From assembly GCF_000372725.1 (NCBI RefSeq), contig NW_005200535.1:40225-104224 (forward strand): a stretch of DNA of 64,000 bases, given 5' to 3'. Shown in pieces: positions 21,814 to 32,111 of this stretch (positions are counted from its first letter, which is position 1; each line of letters starts with the position of its first letter). The DNA is from Emiliania huxleyi CCMP1516. Taxonomy: Eukaryota > Haptophyta > Isochrysidales > Noelaerhabdaceae. The notes beneath the pieces were generated by a model. It saw only the letters and a list, made by a program, of their open reading frames with translations. It made no database searches and was not told the DNA's origin. The position numbers and the translations under genes are program-made.

Positions 21814-24800
21814 TCAGTCGCCGGAGAGGTTCTTGAGGAAGATTGAGCAGTGCGAGCAGAGCATCTGCAGCATGCGCTCGTCGTCCCTGTGGAAGCCCGA
21901 CGGGTCGGGCTGCCCGTCGGCGCCCGTCTTGTTGACGAGCTCCACCAGCCCCACCACCGCGCCGTCGTCCCCAAACACCGGTCCGATGAGCAGCGAGCGC
22001 ATCTCGTACCCACGCAGCCGGTACACCTAGGAGTACCCGTTACCCGAGATTACCCGAGATCGCATCTCGTACCCCGCAGCCGGTACACCTCGGATGGTTC
22101 AGAGCATGCGAGATCACCCGCGATCACCCGCGATCGCCCGAGATCGCCCGAGATCACCCGAGATCACCCGCGATCACCCGCGATCGCCCGAGATCGCCCG
22201 CGATCGCCCGAGATCGCCCGAGATCACCCGCGATCGCCCGCGATCGCCCGAGATCGCCCGAGATCACCCGAGATCGCCCGAGATCACCCTAGAGTGCACC
22301 TCGTACGAGCAGAGCGGATGCCTCCGCACGTCGACGACGTTGAGCATCTCGCCTAATCTCGGGCAATCTCGGGCGATCTCGGGCGATCTCGGCTCATCTC
22401 CCGCCCGCAGACGCGGGACTGTCTCGCCGGTAGTCAGGACGTGGTGGCAATCTCGGCTAATCTCGGCAATCTCGGCTAATCTCGCCGGTAGTCAGGACGT
22501 GGTGGCGCGTGCCGCCCACGCGTACGGTGATTCGCACCTGCAGTTGAACGTGCGTCGGCTCGCGCCTGCTCGTCCTCAGTGGCTGCCGCCCGTCGGCACG
22601 GGGCGTGCTGTGCCCAGCCTTCTTCCCCCCGCGCCGGCCGGGGAGAGCCCCACTGTACTGCGCCACCCCGCGCGCCTGAGCTGTGAGCTGTGTGGCCGTC
22701 CTCGCATTCGCCTTCCTGGGACCCAGCGCTGGCTTCTGACTGTCGTTGCTGTCTATCCCTGTCTCGACTGTCTGGGCTTGTGCGTCCTGGGTCCCGGGGT
22801 TGTGTTTTTGTGTGAGCTGTGTGAGCTGTGCGCCCAGCGGTCCGGGGCCGCGTGAGGCTGTGCGTGTGCGCCCGTCCTCCCTGCTGGCGATGCGCGCCTC
22901 GTCCGGCATGGATGAGCTAGTCACGACTCGGTCCGTTCACAGCTGTAGCTAGTCCATTCACAGCTGTAGCTAGTCACCACTCTGTCCGTTCACACGTGAG
23001 AGGTCCCACCGACGCGCGCCTCGTCCGAGAGGATCGCACCACTCTCGGGTCCTCTCGGCTTCTCTCGGGCACTCTCGGCTACTCTCGGCTACTCTCGCGT
23101 ACTCTCGCGTACTCTCGGGTCCTCTCGAGTCCTCTCGGGTCCTCTCGGGTCCTCTCGGGCTCACCATGAGTGATTTCGGGTCCTCTCGGGTCCTCTCGGG
23201 TCCTCTCGGGTCCTCTCGCGCCTCGTCCGAGAGGATCGCGCTCCGCAGCAGCGACGAGAACTGGGCGAAGGTGAGCTGCCCGTCCCCCTCCACGTCCACC
23301 GACGCGATCATCTTCTCGGCCTGCGACGGGCTGGTCGAGAGTACCCGAGAGTACCCGAGAGTAGCCGAGAGAGTACCCGAGAGAGTACCCGAGAGGACCC
23401 GAGAGGACCCGAGATTACCCGAGATTACCCGAGAGGACCCGAGAGGAGCCGAGAGGAGCCGAGAGTAGCCGAGAGGAGCCGAGAGTAGCCGAGAGGACCC
23501 GAGATTACCCGAGATTAGCCGAGATGGCCCGAGATGGCCCGAGATTACCCGAGAGTACGCGAGAGGACCCGAGAGCACCCGAGAGATCGGCCTGCGACGG
23601 GTTGGTCGACCAGCCGAGTGCACGCAGCGCCGCGGACAGCTCCATGGCGTCCACCTGCCAGCGTGGTCGCACCGCTGGCTGTGGCGGACGGCCAAACCGG
23701 CTCTCTCGACCGCCCAACCTTGTCCGCCGAAGCCTTAGAGCTTGAGTCGGCTCCCTCCAGAGCCATCTCTCCCTGCTACAGCCACCTCTCCAGCCACCTC
23801 TCCAGCCACCTCTCGGCCATCTCTCCCTGCTACAGCCACCTCTCCAGCCACCTCTCCAGCCACCTCTCGGCCATCTCTCCCTGCTACAGCCACCTCTCCA
23901 GCCACCTCTCCAGCCATCTCTCCCTGCTACGGCCACCTCTCCAGCCACCTCTCCAGCCACCTCTCAGCCATCTCTCCCTGCTACAGCCACCGAGCCCGAC
24001 GAGCCGGAGTCGTACGCCCGGAACGCGCCCCACATCTCCTCCTCTGTCGGCGGCTTGCCTCGCATCCCGTGCGAGAAGAGGTGCTCGCCTTGTCGAAAGG
24101 CGGCCGAGGTGCGGCCGAGGTGCGGCCGAGGTGCAGCCGAGGTGCGGCCGAGGTGCGGCCGAGGTGCAGCCGAGGTGCGGCCGAGGTGCAGCCGAAGTGT
24201 AGCCGAGGTGCGGCCGAGGTGCAGCCGAGGTGCAGCCGAGGTGCAGCCGAGGTGCAGCCGAGGTGCGGCCGAGGTGCAGCCGAGGTGCGGCCGAGGTGCG
24301 GCCGAAGTGTAGCCGAGGTGCAGCCGAAGTGTAGCCGAGGTGCGGCCGAAGTGTAGCCGAGGTGCGGCCGAGGTGCGGCCGAGGTGCAGCCGAGGTGCGG
24401 CCGAAGTGTAGCCGAGGTGCAGCCGAAGTGTAGCCGAGGTGCGGCCGAAGTGTAGCCGAGGTGCGGCCGAGGTGCGGCTGAGGTGCAGCCGAGGTGCAGC
24501 CGAGGTGCGGCCGAAGTGTAGCCGAGGTGCAGCCGAGGTGCGGCCGAGGTGCGGCCGAGGTGCAGCCGAGGTGCGGCCGAGGTGCAGCCATGAAGAGGAG
24601 CCTTCTGTTCATCTCGTCGATCTCTCGTCCATCTCTCGGCCATCTCTCGGCGCATCTCTCGGCGCATCTCTCGGCGCATCTCTCGGCTGTTGGTCGCCGT
24701 CGGTGTCGACCAGCTGCAGCGTGCAGTGCTCGGCGCCAATGAGCTCGTGGCCCTCCTAGAGAGAAGGAACGGAGACCGCACCTCCCGAAGAAGGGCTGGG

Positions 24801-25577
24801 GAGGAGGACAGGCGCCCCCACCGTTGCAGGAGTCTTGCTACGGAGAGGGGGGAGGGCGCATCGCACACAGGGAAGGGAACGCCCCTCCTGCATAAGCGTC
24901 GAGAACAGCGTGCTCATCTCTCGCTGCCGCCGAAGCCGCTCGTTCTTGCCGAGGTCCTTGAAGAGGAGGGTCGTCATGCCGAGCAAGCAGCCCACGATCA
25001 CGCCGCCCACCGCGCCCGCCATCCCCGCCAGCCGCACGCGCCGCATCCTCCTCTGTGAATCGGTCAGCTTCGCCGTGGGCAGGCCGGAGCGGGCGGCAAT
25101 ATGGTCGATCGTGTTGCCGAACAGTGTCCCGGACACGTCGGAGACGACCTGGCCGAAGGCTGCCGCGGTGAGGGTCGAGAGGCCGAGCGTGACGCCCAGC
25201 GTCGAGTCGATGTAGTCGCCCGCCTGGATCATGATCACGTTGTCCATGAAGCCAAAGCCGACCATCGGGATCGCCGCGTTCACCGCATGTCGGCGCAGCT
25301 GCCAGTTTGTTGGAGGAGAGAAGTCCTCATCGCGCACCCGCCAAGCATTCGGCGCGCGCGTACTCCTCACGAGCCTGCTCCACAGCTGCCGCTTGTTTAT
25401 GCGGCACACGCTGCGCAGAGGTGCCGCCCCTCCGCGACGGCCGGCGATGGCAGCTAGCGAGAGGGCGCCGCCAATAGCTCGTCTCTGTGAGGAGACCGAG
25501 CAGGGCGCGGCAACGCCACTCGCCGACGACGACGAGGAGGCCAGCCCTGAGGACTTCGCGCTAGAAATCTGTCGCAT
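21814..25577 (-). CDS. TMEM65-domain protein fused to GAF and EF-hand modules
   Basis: Read on the minus strand from the ATG at 25577. A roughly 70-residue basic, Ser/Ala-rich leader without acidic residues suggests organelle targeting. Then the TMEM65 core: LRRHAVNAAIPMVGFGFMDN, IQAGDYIDSTLGV, AAAFGQVVSDVSG, GMAGAVGGVIVGCLLGM; exon 1 ends ...STLMQ at 24898. Exon 2 (24755) EGHELIGAEHCTLQLVDTDG starts a GAF domain. About 24095-24000 (HLFSHGMRGKPPTEEEMW, GAFRAYDSGSSGS), 23658-23587 (VDAMELSAALRALGWS) and 23338-23240 (EKMIASVDVEGDGQLTF.QF) form an EF-hand pair (loops DSGSSGSVDAME and DVEGDGQLTFAQ, the second with Gln at position 12). GAF resumes at 22540 (VRITVRVGGTRHHVLTTGE), 22345 (GEMLNVVDVRRHPLCSYE) and 22028-21814 (VYRLRGYEMRSLLIGPVFGD...ELVNKTG...NLSGD, stop). 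Human TMEM65 is a mitochondrial inner-membrane protein linked to calcium efflux. All inner introns are minisatellites flanked by exon repeats. Exon chain is inferred. Confidence 0.7.
21999..22090 (-). repeat. 29-30 bp exon duplication flanking an intron (GAF exon)
   Basis: 21999-22028 and 22062-22090 are direct repeats (one indel, otherwise identical) that encode VYRLRGYEMR; between them lie GAGATTACCC-type repeats. On the coding strand both copies are preceded by AG or GAG, so exact removal restores the GAF domain. Confidence 0.85.
22422..22505 (-). repeat. 26-bp perfect exon duplication flanking a short intron
   Basis: 22422-22447 and 22480-22505 are identical; on the coding strand they encode HHVLTTGE. 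The separating 32 bp are CTCGGCTAAT-type repeats. Confidence 0.85.
23316..23610 (-). repeat. 23-bp exon duplication around a 10-bp minisatellite (EF-hand exon)
   Basis: 23587-23610 and 23316-23338 repeat the sequence encoding PSQAE, with few mismatches, on either side of roughly 250 bp of CCGAGAGGAC/CCGAGATTAC repeats that split the EF-hand pair. Confidence 0.8.
24105..24595. repeat. 11-bp minisatellite GCCGAGGTGCG/GCAGCCGAGGT
   Basis: About 44 tandem 11-bp units with G/A and GTG/GTA variants, filling one intron of the TMEM65-GAF gene. A second array of 12-bp CCAGCCACCTCT units fills 23760-23995, and a third, AGAGATGCGCCG on the coding strand, fills 24625-24690. Confidence 0.95.
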
Positions 25578-25639
25578 CGCAACGATCGGCCGAAAAAAGA
25601 AAGAAATCCTGCCCTTGTGGCCCAAAACTTTTCTTCTTT

Positions 25640-26742
25640 CTTTCTTTTACTTACTCATAATGATTGTGCAATTTTCCAAACCGTTCTCAGAGTTCTTCCA
25701 AAGACCATCAAGTATGCATTCAGACAGTCTGTCTGGACGCTATCGCTTCTTACTGTGTGTCTTGTGAGCTTGTTTGTGTCTGTGTGTCGCTCGTGCGTGT
25801 CGTCATCATCTGTCTTGCGTCCACCCATACCGCGTTGGTGTCCAGTCCGAGCCTGGCTGTTCTTCACCTTTCTACCTACCTACCTTCTTACTCCCAGCTG
25901 GCAGCTCGGGGTTCGCTCGGTGGGTGGCCGCGTGATATAGTTCGACCACATTGGTGTCACCAAATGCCAGAACTCCTCGGCTCGCGCGGCAGAGGTCCTC
26001 ACACTTGCAGAGGTCCTCACGACACGGGCGCTGGCACCCCCAAGGCAAACGAGAACAAGAATTTAAGCGCTCTCCAAGTGCTCCAAGTCGACAGTTTAAA
26101 CATCCTGGGGACGGTCTGGGAACGAGTGATCACTCAACCACAGGACACACATGGAGAATAGGTCCTCATCACATCAGCATCAAGAGGTAATCTCGAGGAG
26201 GTCCTCAACAGGAGAGGTCCTCATGCTTGTACTGAGGTGCGTCTGTCGGGTTGAAAGCGGCAGAATCGCTGCACCCTCGCGTGGGCGGGGATTGCACTAC
26301 ACTGTGTTCTCAAAGGACATTAGCCGTCTCCCGGCATCCGCTCGAGGGCAAGAGGCGCGTGCATTGAGATTGACGACCAGCGCACTTCGCAGGACAACAG
26401 TAGCTTAGTCTTGTATGGTGTGCGATGATATTTATGCGGAACATGTGGTGCAGCGAGGTCCGAGCTTCGTAAACCTCGCCGAGGAGGCAAAGCTGAATCT
26501 CGCCAGCCATGCCACAGCGGCCGCGGGCGAGCGGGGCGTGTGCGCGCCACGCGCCGCCCAGGGTTCGTGATTTCACATGGAAACAGCGAATCGATTTCAC
26601 TTTCACTTTCACTTCACATTTCATGTGAAACGAAATTTCACTTTTCCGAGCGAGTGTGAACGTATTTGCAGTCGAGAGTATCTCGACGCATTGGGAGGGC
26701 GGCGGCGGCGGCGGCGGTGTTCCCCCGTCTCTGCTCCTCCCC
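25640..26742. other. Divergent intergenic region between the TMEM65 gene and the CAP10 gene
   Basis: AT-richer than its surroundings. It holds the presumed promoters of both divergent genes, a dispersed repeat (26448-26560) and four TTTCACTTTCACTT-like blocks near 26590-26645. No protein-like ORF except the repeat remnant. Confidence 0.45.
26448..26560 (-). repeat. Dispersed repeat / coding remnant, inverted copy of 57355-57465
   Basis: The reverse complement of this segment matches 57355-57465 over about 110 bp at about 85-90%. On the minus strand it encodes RGRCGMAGEIQLCLLGEVYEA; the other copy encodes GMPGEIQLCPLGVVYEA, so a coding sequence seems to have been copied. No longer gene is preserved around either. 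Confidence 0.6.
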
Positions 26743-28598
26743 CGTCTGAGGCTCGCGTGGCTTCCTCCCTCCGTGCTCCCGCCGGCGGCTGGTTCTGCCG
26801 TACAAGGCCCCGCAGTTCTTCCGCAACGATCTCTCGGTGTCCGAGCTGGTCACCTCCGTTGCCCCATGTCAGGACCAGGGCTCCCGTCGCCGACCCGTGT
26901 TCACGGCTAATCTGGGTCAGCGCCCCCACCACTTCGTTCCCCACCAGCTGTTCGAGATCCGATGTGGGGCGGATCCCCGTCGGCAGAGCCCCGCCCCCTC
27001 CTTTTTTTCTTTTCCGGACCGACCGGGGAACAAGACCTGGTATGGGCTGGTGGAACTCCGGGCCTCCGTCCGCGACAAGCTCGAGACTGGTATGGGCTGG
27101 TGGAACTCACGGGCCTCCGTCCGCGACAAGCTCGAGAGGCTGGCTCTCCACCTTCTGTCTCCGTACGAGAGAGTGAGTCTGACGGAGACGGCGCTCATGG
27201 AGCAGCTCTGGCCTCCGGGCGGCGGGCGTGGACAGAGCGCAGTGCTCGTCTCGGTTGCTGATGGCAGAACCCTAGTCACCACCCGCCGCCCTGGCTGCCA
27301 CTACTGGTGGAAGGTGCTTGCCGAGATCGCTGATGTTGCGTCGCGCGACCACACGCTCGCGGCTGAATTTGTGCTTCGCCTTCACGAGTCTTCTGTCGTG
27401 AGCCTTCGCAAGCGGGACAACGCAGCCGTCTCCGTGCCCGTATGTGGGTTCGACCGACGCGACGGATCCGCCGACGTTCCAGTTCCGCATTACTACATCA
27501 TCCCCGACGAGATATGCAGCGACCAAAAGAGCCAAACGCCGCTCGTCGAGCGGAAGGCATCCATCTTTGCGCGCGACTCTTACTTTTGTGGTGAGACGCC
27601 TCGCCCCCTGCCTTGCCAACGCACGCACTTTGGCCTCATCTCGCGCAACGCAACAGCGGTGCGGGCGTCGGGGGTGGAGTGGGATGTGGCGGTGACAAAC
27701 GCAGTCAAAGGTGGCGGCGCCTACAGCGGTCGTCTGGTGAGCAGACCACCGCGGCCGCTCATATCCTTTGCCGAGCACCGGTATCTGTTGTCAACGGACG
27801 GTTGGGTTAGCGGTGGTAAATTATCGCAGCTTCTGGCGACGGGCTCGGTAGTCCTCAAGCCCAGGAGCATCTCGCGTATGTACTTTGAGTATCTCCTGGA
27901 GCCAAACTTGGTTCGCTGACACACGCGCCTCACATATGCATATGCATATAGCACACCTAGCAATCTTGCCCCCAACGGAGAACCTACCCCACCGCCACCG
28001 CCGTGCACAGCACACCGACGCATCCTACGTATGCTCGCAGCATTTTGTTCCGGTGTGGGAGCATGGGCAGGGGCTGTTTGACGTCATCCCAAAGCTGCGA
28101 AGGCTCGAGCAGGAATCGCAGCGTGCTGCAGCCATCGCACGCAACGGGCGCGAGTTTGCCTGCAACGTGCTGACGCGTGAGGGGCGGGCTGACTTCTGGG
28201 GCGCCCTCCTTCGAGGGCTGGGGCGGATGCGCAAGTACGACATGGACCAATCTCTCCTATCCAGAAGGCTGCGGTGTGACTCCTACGGAAGCTCTGTGCC
28301 GGGCTCGACGAGCAGCGGACGTGGCGGCGCCCAGATACCACCTCTGAATCTGAACGGATCTTGCTACGCCTACGAGCTCACGCCGGGTGCCCGGGGCGAC
28401 CAGGTGCGCGGTGCCACGGACGGCTTTTTGTCCTGTCTAAAGCGGTGGGAGGAGGGCGAAGGCGAGGAAGAGACCAGAAGGAAGTGGAGAGCACAGGAGG
28501 AGCGGTGTCGCAGGGCGATGGAAGGGCTGAAGTACCGATCGCAGCTCGAGGCGGTGAGGCAAAGTGCTGACTGCGACCCGCGCCGCTTTGACACATAG
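26743..28598 (+). CDS. CAP10-type (GT90) glycosyltransferase
   Basis: Two exons: an open frame from about 26743 to 27910, a canonical GT-AG intron 27911-28040, then 28041-28598. The join gives LLEPNL|HFVPVWEHGQGLFDVIPKL. The region FAEHRYLLSTDGWVSGGKLSQLLATGSVVLKPRS...YFEYLLEPN has the CAP10/KDEL-O-glucosyltransferase pattern (dG..S.rl..lLa.gSvvlK...yF...L.P..Hyvpv), followed by the helical A..IA..G.EFA...LTREGRADFWGALL tail. GT90 enzymes transfer glucose or xylose to proteins or glycans in the ER/Golgi. N-terminal start unresolved: no ATG upstream in frame after the stop near 26742, so a 5' exon ending in a CAG near 26815 is possible. Notably its intron lacks flanking repeats and the coding sequence is less G+C-rich than neighbours. 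Confidence 0.75.
27038..27138 (+). repeat. 50/51-bp tandem exon duplication in the CAP10 gene
   Basis: Copies 27038-27087 and 27088-27138 differ by one extra A in the second. Each begins TGGTATGGGCTGGTGGAACT and ends CTCGAGA. The extra base restores the reading frame downstream, so the ORF stays open with a local frame excursion (GMGWWNS). Confidence 0.9.
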
Positions 28599-28867
28599 AG
28601 GAACGGCTCTGACCCTCTAAGCTCGATCCTCTATTGTGCAGTGTCAACAGAGGGCGCACGTCCACACACATTGCCATTGTACATTGACAAGAGTAAAGAT
28701 ACTACCCTGGCTCACCGTACACCGACCCGCAACACACCGGAGGCGGAGCGTGCGAGTGCGAGCGCCCGACCGTGGAGACGACGAAACCACGAATTAGAGT
28801 TGAGTACATCTCACATATTCGTTCTCATAAACGCGTCGATAAAAGCTCATCTGTCAGATCCTCTCAT
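28599..28867. other. Short convergent spacer
   Basis: 3' ends of the CAP10 (+) and transporter (-) genes face each other. No ORF of interest. Confidence 0.5.
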
Positions 28868-30336
28868 TTATGCCGCCCCTCTCGGCGGCAGCAGGGGGAG
28901 ATCTGCGGGCACATCGTCTGCGGTGCCCACGGACCTGCACCTCGCCTTGGCGGCCCTCGCGGCATCCGCCTCGCTCAGGTTGGCGCGGGTGTAGGCGCCG
29001 ACGGAGAGGACGGCGAGGGAGGCGCCGAGGATTGACTTGAGCGGGTAGATCTGCCCGAGGACGAGCCAGCCGCCGATGATGCCGGCCGACGACTTGAGCT
29101 GGCCTGCGCGGGCGCCAGGGTTGGTGCACTGATGTTAGCACACCTCAGGGCCAGCACTGTGCACACACTGTGTCGACCAGGTGGCACGAAGGACGGTGTT
29201 AGCAGATTCTAACACCTCGGCACAGGGGGCGTTCGCCGTCAACGTGCCAACACCGTTCTAACATTAGAGCGCAGGCAGGTCAGAGGTCTGAGACTGGGAG
29301 GGGCTCGGGGCGAGCAGGCAGGGAGAAGAGTCTGGGGAGGGGGGGAGGGAGGAGGCGTGGTTGGCCTAGGATGGTGTGCGTGAGCGCGGAGCAGGCGCCC
29401 ATCACGAGGAAGCCCGACCAGTTGACGAGGAAGGCGCCGGCGGAGGAGGCGCCGAGCAGCGCAGCGCGCTCGACGGTCCACTCGTACCTACAAGGGAGGG
29501 GCCCGAGCAGGCTGTGGGCGGCTCCACGCCTGCCTTGTTCGTCTCCTCGGCGTGCCGGCTCGCACTGCAGCAGCCCCGGAGGGTCGACGAGCGGCACCAT
29601 CGCCCCAATGACGAGCGTCGACCACGGCAGCACCGCTCGCATCAGCGCCAGCGTGTGCCACGGCTCGCCTCCCGCCTCGCCCTTGGCCACGCGCGACCAG
29701 AGCACTTTGTACGCTGCGGCGATCGGGACCTGTGACATGCCATGGGCGAGTCGCGGACGTGACTCGCCTGACTCGGGCAGCCAAAGCCGCGGCGAGCCGC
29801 GCCCAGCCCAGAGACGCGAGCAGCCCTGGGAGGTTGAGGCTGAAGTCGGAGACTGAGGCGGCGCCGACGCCGGCGCAGACGCCGGCGAGGCAGAGGCCGC
29901 GCACCAGCGAGACGCGCTTGCTAAAGAGGGCCAGCTCGAGCACCACGATGCACGGCGTCACCAGCAGCTTGCAGGTCGTGTAGAAGCCAACGTCGTTCAG
30001 CTTCAGAGCGAGGTTGTTGATGGCGGGCGCGGCGCCGACGACGACGGTGAGGACCGCAGTGCTTGTATTGAGCGGCAGCGGGCGCAGCTCGAACGCACCG
30101 CACAGGCGCAGCGCTTCGAGGCCCGCGATGTTGAGCACGTAGTGCGCCAGCGTGAGCGTCGTGGAGAAGCCAAAGTTGATCCGCGAGAAGACGGCCTTGT
30201 TAATCAGCACGATGCACACGGCAGCGGCAAAGTTAAAGCTCAGATAGACGGCGTGCTGTGACGTATCGGATCGCATATGGTCGTGGTGAGAGGAGCGTGG
30301 AGAAGTGGATGGCGCAAGTTTTTGATCTCCCGACAT
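28868..30336 (-). CDS. SLC35/TPT-family drug/metabolite transporter
   Basis: Minus strand; ATG at 30336 (MSGDQKL...) or 30276 (MRSDTS...). Exon 1 encodes several transmembrane helices with SLC35E/TPT motifs: AVYLSFNFAAAVCIVLINKAV, FGFSTTLTLAHYV, LALKLNDVGFYTTCKLLVTP, CIVVLELALFSK, GLCLAGVCAGVGAASVSDFSLNLPG. Then exon VPIAAAYKVLWSRV...LALMRAVLPWSTLVIG (about 29730-29575), exon YEWTVERAALLGASSAGAFLVNWSGFLVMGACSALTHTILG (about 29490-29370), and the last exon LKSSAGIIGGWLVLGQIYPLKSILGASLAVLSVGAYTRANL (about 29100-28975), tail to stop 28868. The family exchanges nucleotide sugars or phosphorylated C3-C6 compounds across Golgi or plastid membranes; substrate cannot be assigned. Lies next to a glycosyltransferase, perhaps by chance. 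Confidence 0.75.
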
Positions 30337-30370
30337 CGCGCCACAGCCTCTCTCGAGGCCTCGAGGGCTG

Positions 30371-30392
30371 TCCCCCCCCCCCCCCCCCCCCG
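30371..30392. repeat. Poly-C tract
   Basis: A run of about 20 C just outside the left terminal inverted repeat of the 30.4-33.7 kb element. Confidence 0.9.
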
Positions 30393-30753
30393 AGGTGGAT
30401 ATGTATCCCACACCGCTCTCTCGAGGTTCTCGAGGTGGATATCCTTTGGCCGCGTTGGGTAGCGAGGATTGGTGTAACCCGAGCCACGGAGGCGTGTTTT
30501 CTGACGGCCGACCGCCAGTGCACGGAGTTGCCCCTTCTCCGACTGCCCCGCTGAGTTGGCAAGGTAAGGGGAATGATCAGAATGGCAAGGCTGGGAATGC
30601 GTTCTCAGAACGTTCAGAACACCGGCCACTGGGCCCGCCTGAGGCGCTGAGACCCGGAGCCTCTCTCACGGAACAGCCCTTATACGATAAATTGTACGGG
30701 ACAGCCACCCACTCAAAGCACTCACCAGGCTCACCACACGAGTATGCCGCTTC

Positions 30754-31217
30754 CTATTCGTCATCCTCTTCAAAGCCGACAATGGCTTCGTCCGCCGCCT
30801 TTTTCTCCGCCGTGCGGTACGCCTTGAGTGCCCGGTTCAGGTTCTGCTTGCCGCAGTTGTCGTACAGCTCCTCGAGCTCGACCCAGCGCGTGTCAATGAA
30901 GCCGTCGTCATTCTGGTCCTCTCCAAACTTGCCGCGGTGAGGTAGCACAGCGACGTCTCCGCCGCGGCCAGCTCATTGCGCCGCTTCTTCCTGACGAGCC
31001 GCTCAGGGTCGGCGAAGCGCATGCCAATCACCTCCTTGATCTCGAAGCAGTATGTCGGCACGACGGCATCGTCTCCTCCGCCGTCCGCGATGCGCTTCTC
31101 GCGCTCCGCCGTCGCCGCCTTCTGGCATTTGTAGCGGGTACACATGGTGCGGCGCGCATACTTGAGCACACCGTGGTTGGTGCAGTTGGCGCACGTGCCT
31201 GTGGGATAGGGCGCCAT
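30754..31217 (-). CDS. Element ORF 1: small Cys-containing protein with frame change
   Basis: ATG at 31217 (MAPYPTGTCANC). The N-terminal Cys pattern C-x2-C...C-x4-C (CANC...CTRYKC) suggests a small zinc-binding module, followed by KRRNELAAAETS. Near 30950 the sensible sequence moves to another frame (PHRGKFGEDQNDDGFIDTRWVELEELYDNCGKQNLNRALKAY...), ending with an acidic tail and a stop at 30754. Either a short intron or a 1-nt frameshift. Flanked by inner inverted repeats, so it may be cargo of a nested element. Family unknown. Confidence 0.4.
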
Positions 31218-32111
31218 AGCGACGCGCGCGCTCCAGGTATTTTTCGGGTATACCTGAGAATTCTCGGGTATACCCGGGTTTTACCCGGCCGGCCACCTGG
31301 GTCGGTCCGAGGGTGTTCCAGGAATGATCAGAATGGCGAGGGCCAGAACGTGTTACATGTACTAGTCAGAACGGACCCCAGATGCCGTTCCTGCCAACTC
31401 AGCTGCCCCGGCTAGTTCACGGGTTTCGCGGGAGTGACCCCATGCGTCAAACCCGAGACCTAGCGCGGGTGGGTTGGAGGGGGCTCGCCCCGTTCCTCCC
31501 CATCGGGCCGCATGTGCGGCCACGCCTCGCAGATTCGTTTCTCGCGCCTGGGTCAGGCGCGCGGGGCATCCCCCGGGCCGCTCGACCAGCGATCCGAAGA
31601 GTGGCCGCTATGTGAAGGAAAGAGCGGGGCCCTCAGGGTACGCCTCGTCCGGCCCCCTCCGAGGGGGGAAGGGAATTGCGGGGTCCCCACGGGCGCCTCT
31701 CTTCGGCCCTCCCGAGGGGGGGAGGGGAGCAAGGGGGTGGGGGGGTCGGGGCGGTGGGGAGGGGTCTCGGTTTCGTGGGTCTAATACTTGCCTTTCGGGG
31801 AGGGGCCTCGGTTACGGCTAGCGCAGTGGCGCCCGCCCTACGTCTTCCCCTCCTCTCCCCAGAGGCAGCGAGTAGGCAGCTAGTGGAGGACTCGAGCGCC
31901 TAAATGTCAGTCAGTGCGGGAATGGCGATGGGAGTGGTCGGTCGGGTGGGAAGGAGGGCGGGCGGGTGGGCAGGGCGGGCGGGCGGGCGGGGTGGGGGAA
32001 TATCCAGCGTTGGCAGCAGCGCCAGCAGTCGCAGCAGCCAGCAGCAGCAGCAGCAGCAGCCGCAGCAGCAGCGGCGGTGGCCTCGCCGCCTGCGGTGTCT
32101 AATCTTTCAGT

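Noticed and set aside
24105-24595. Repetitive AAEVRPRCG / PRPHLGCTSA ORFs on both strands
   Set aside because: They are translations of an 11-bp minisatellite within an intron.
25440-25625. Acidic + strand ORF (EETEQGAATPLADDDEEASPED) as a separate gene
   Set aside because: It is antisense to the leader of the TMEM65 gene, whose domain on the minus strand is unmistakable; the leader itself remains uncertain.
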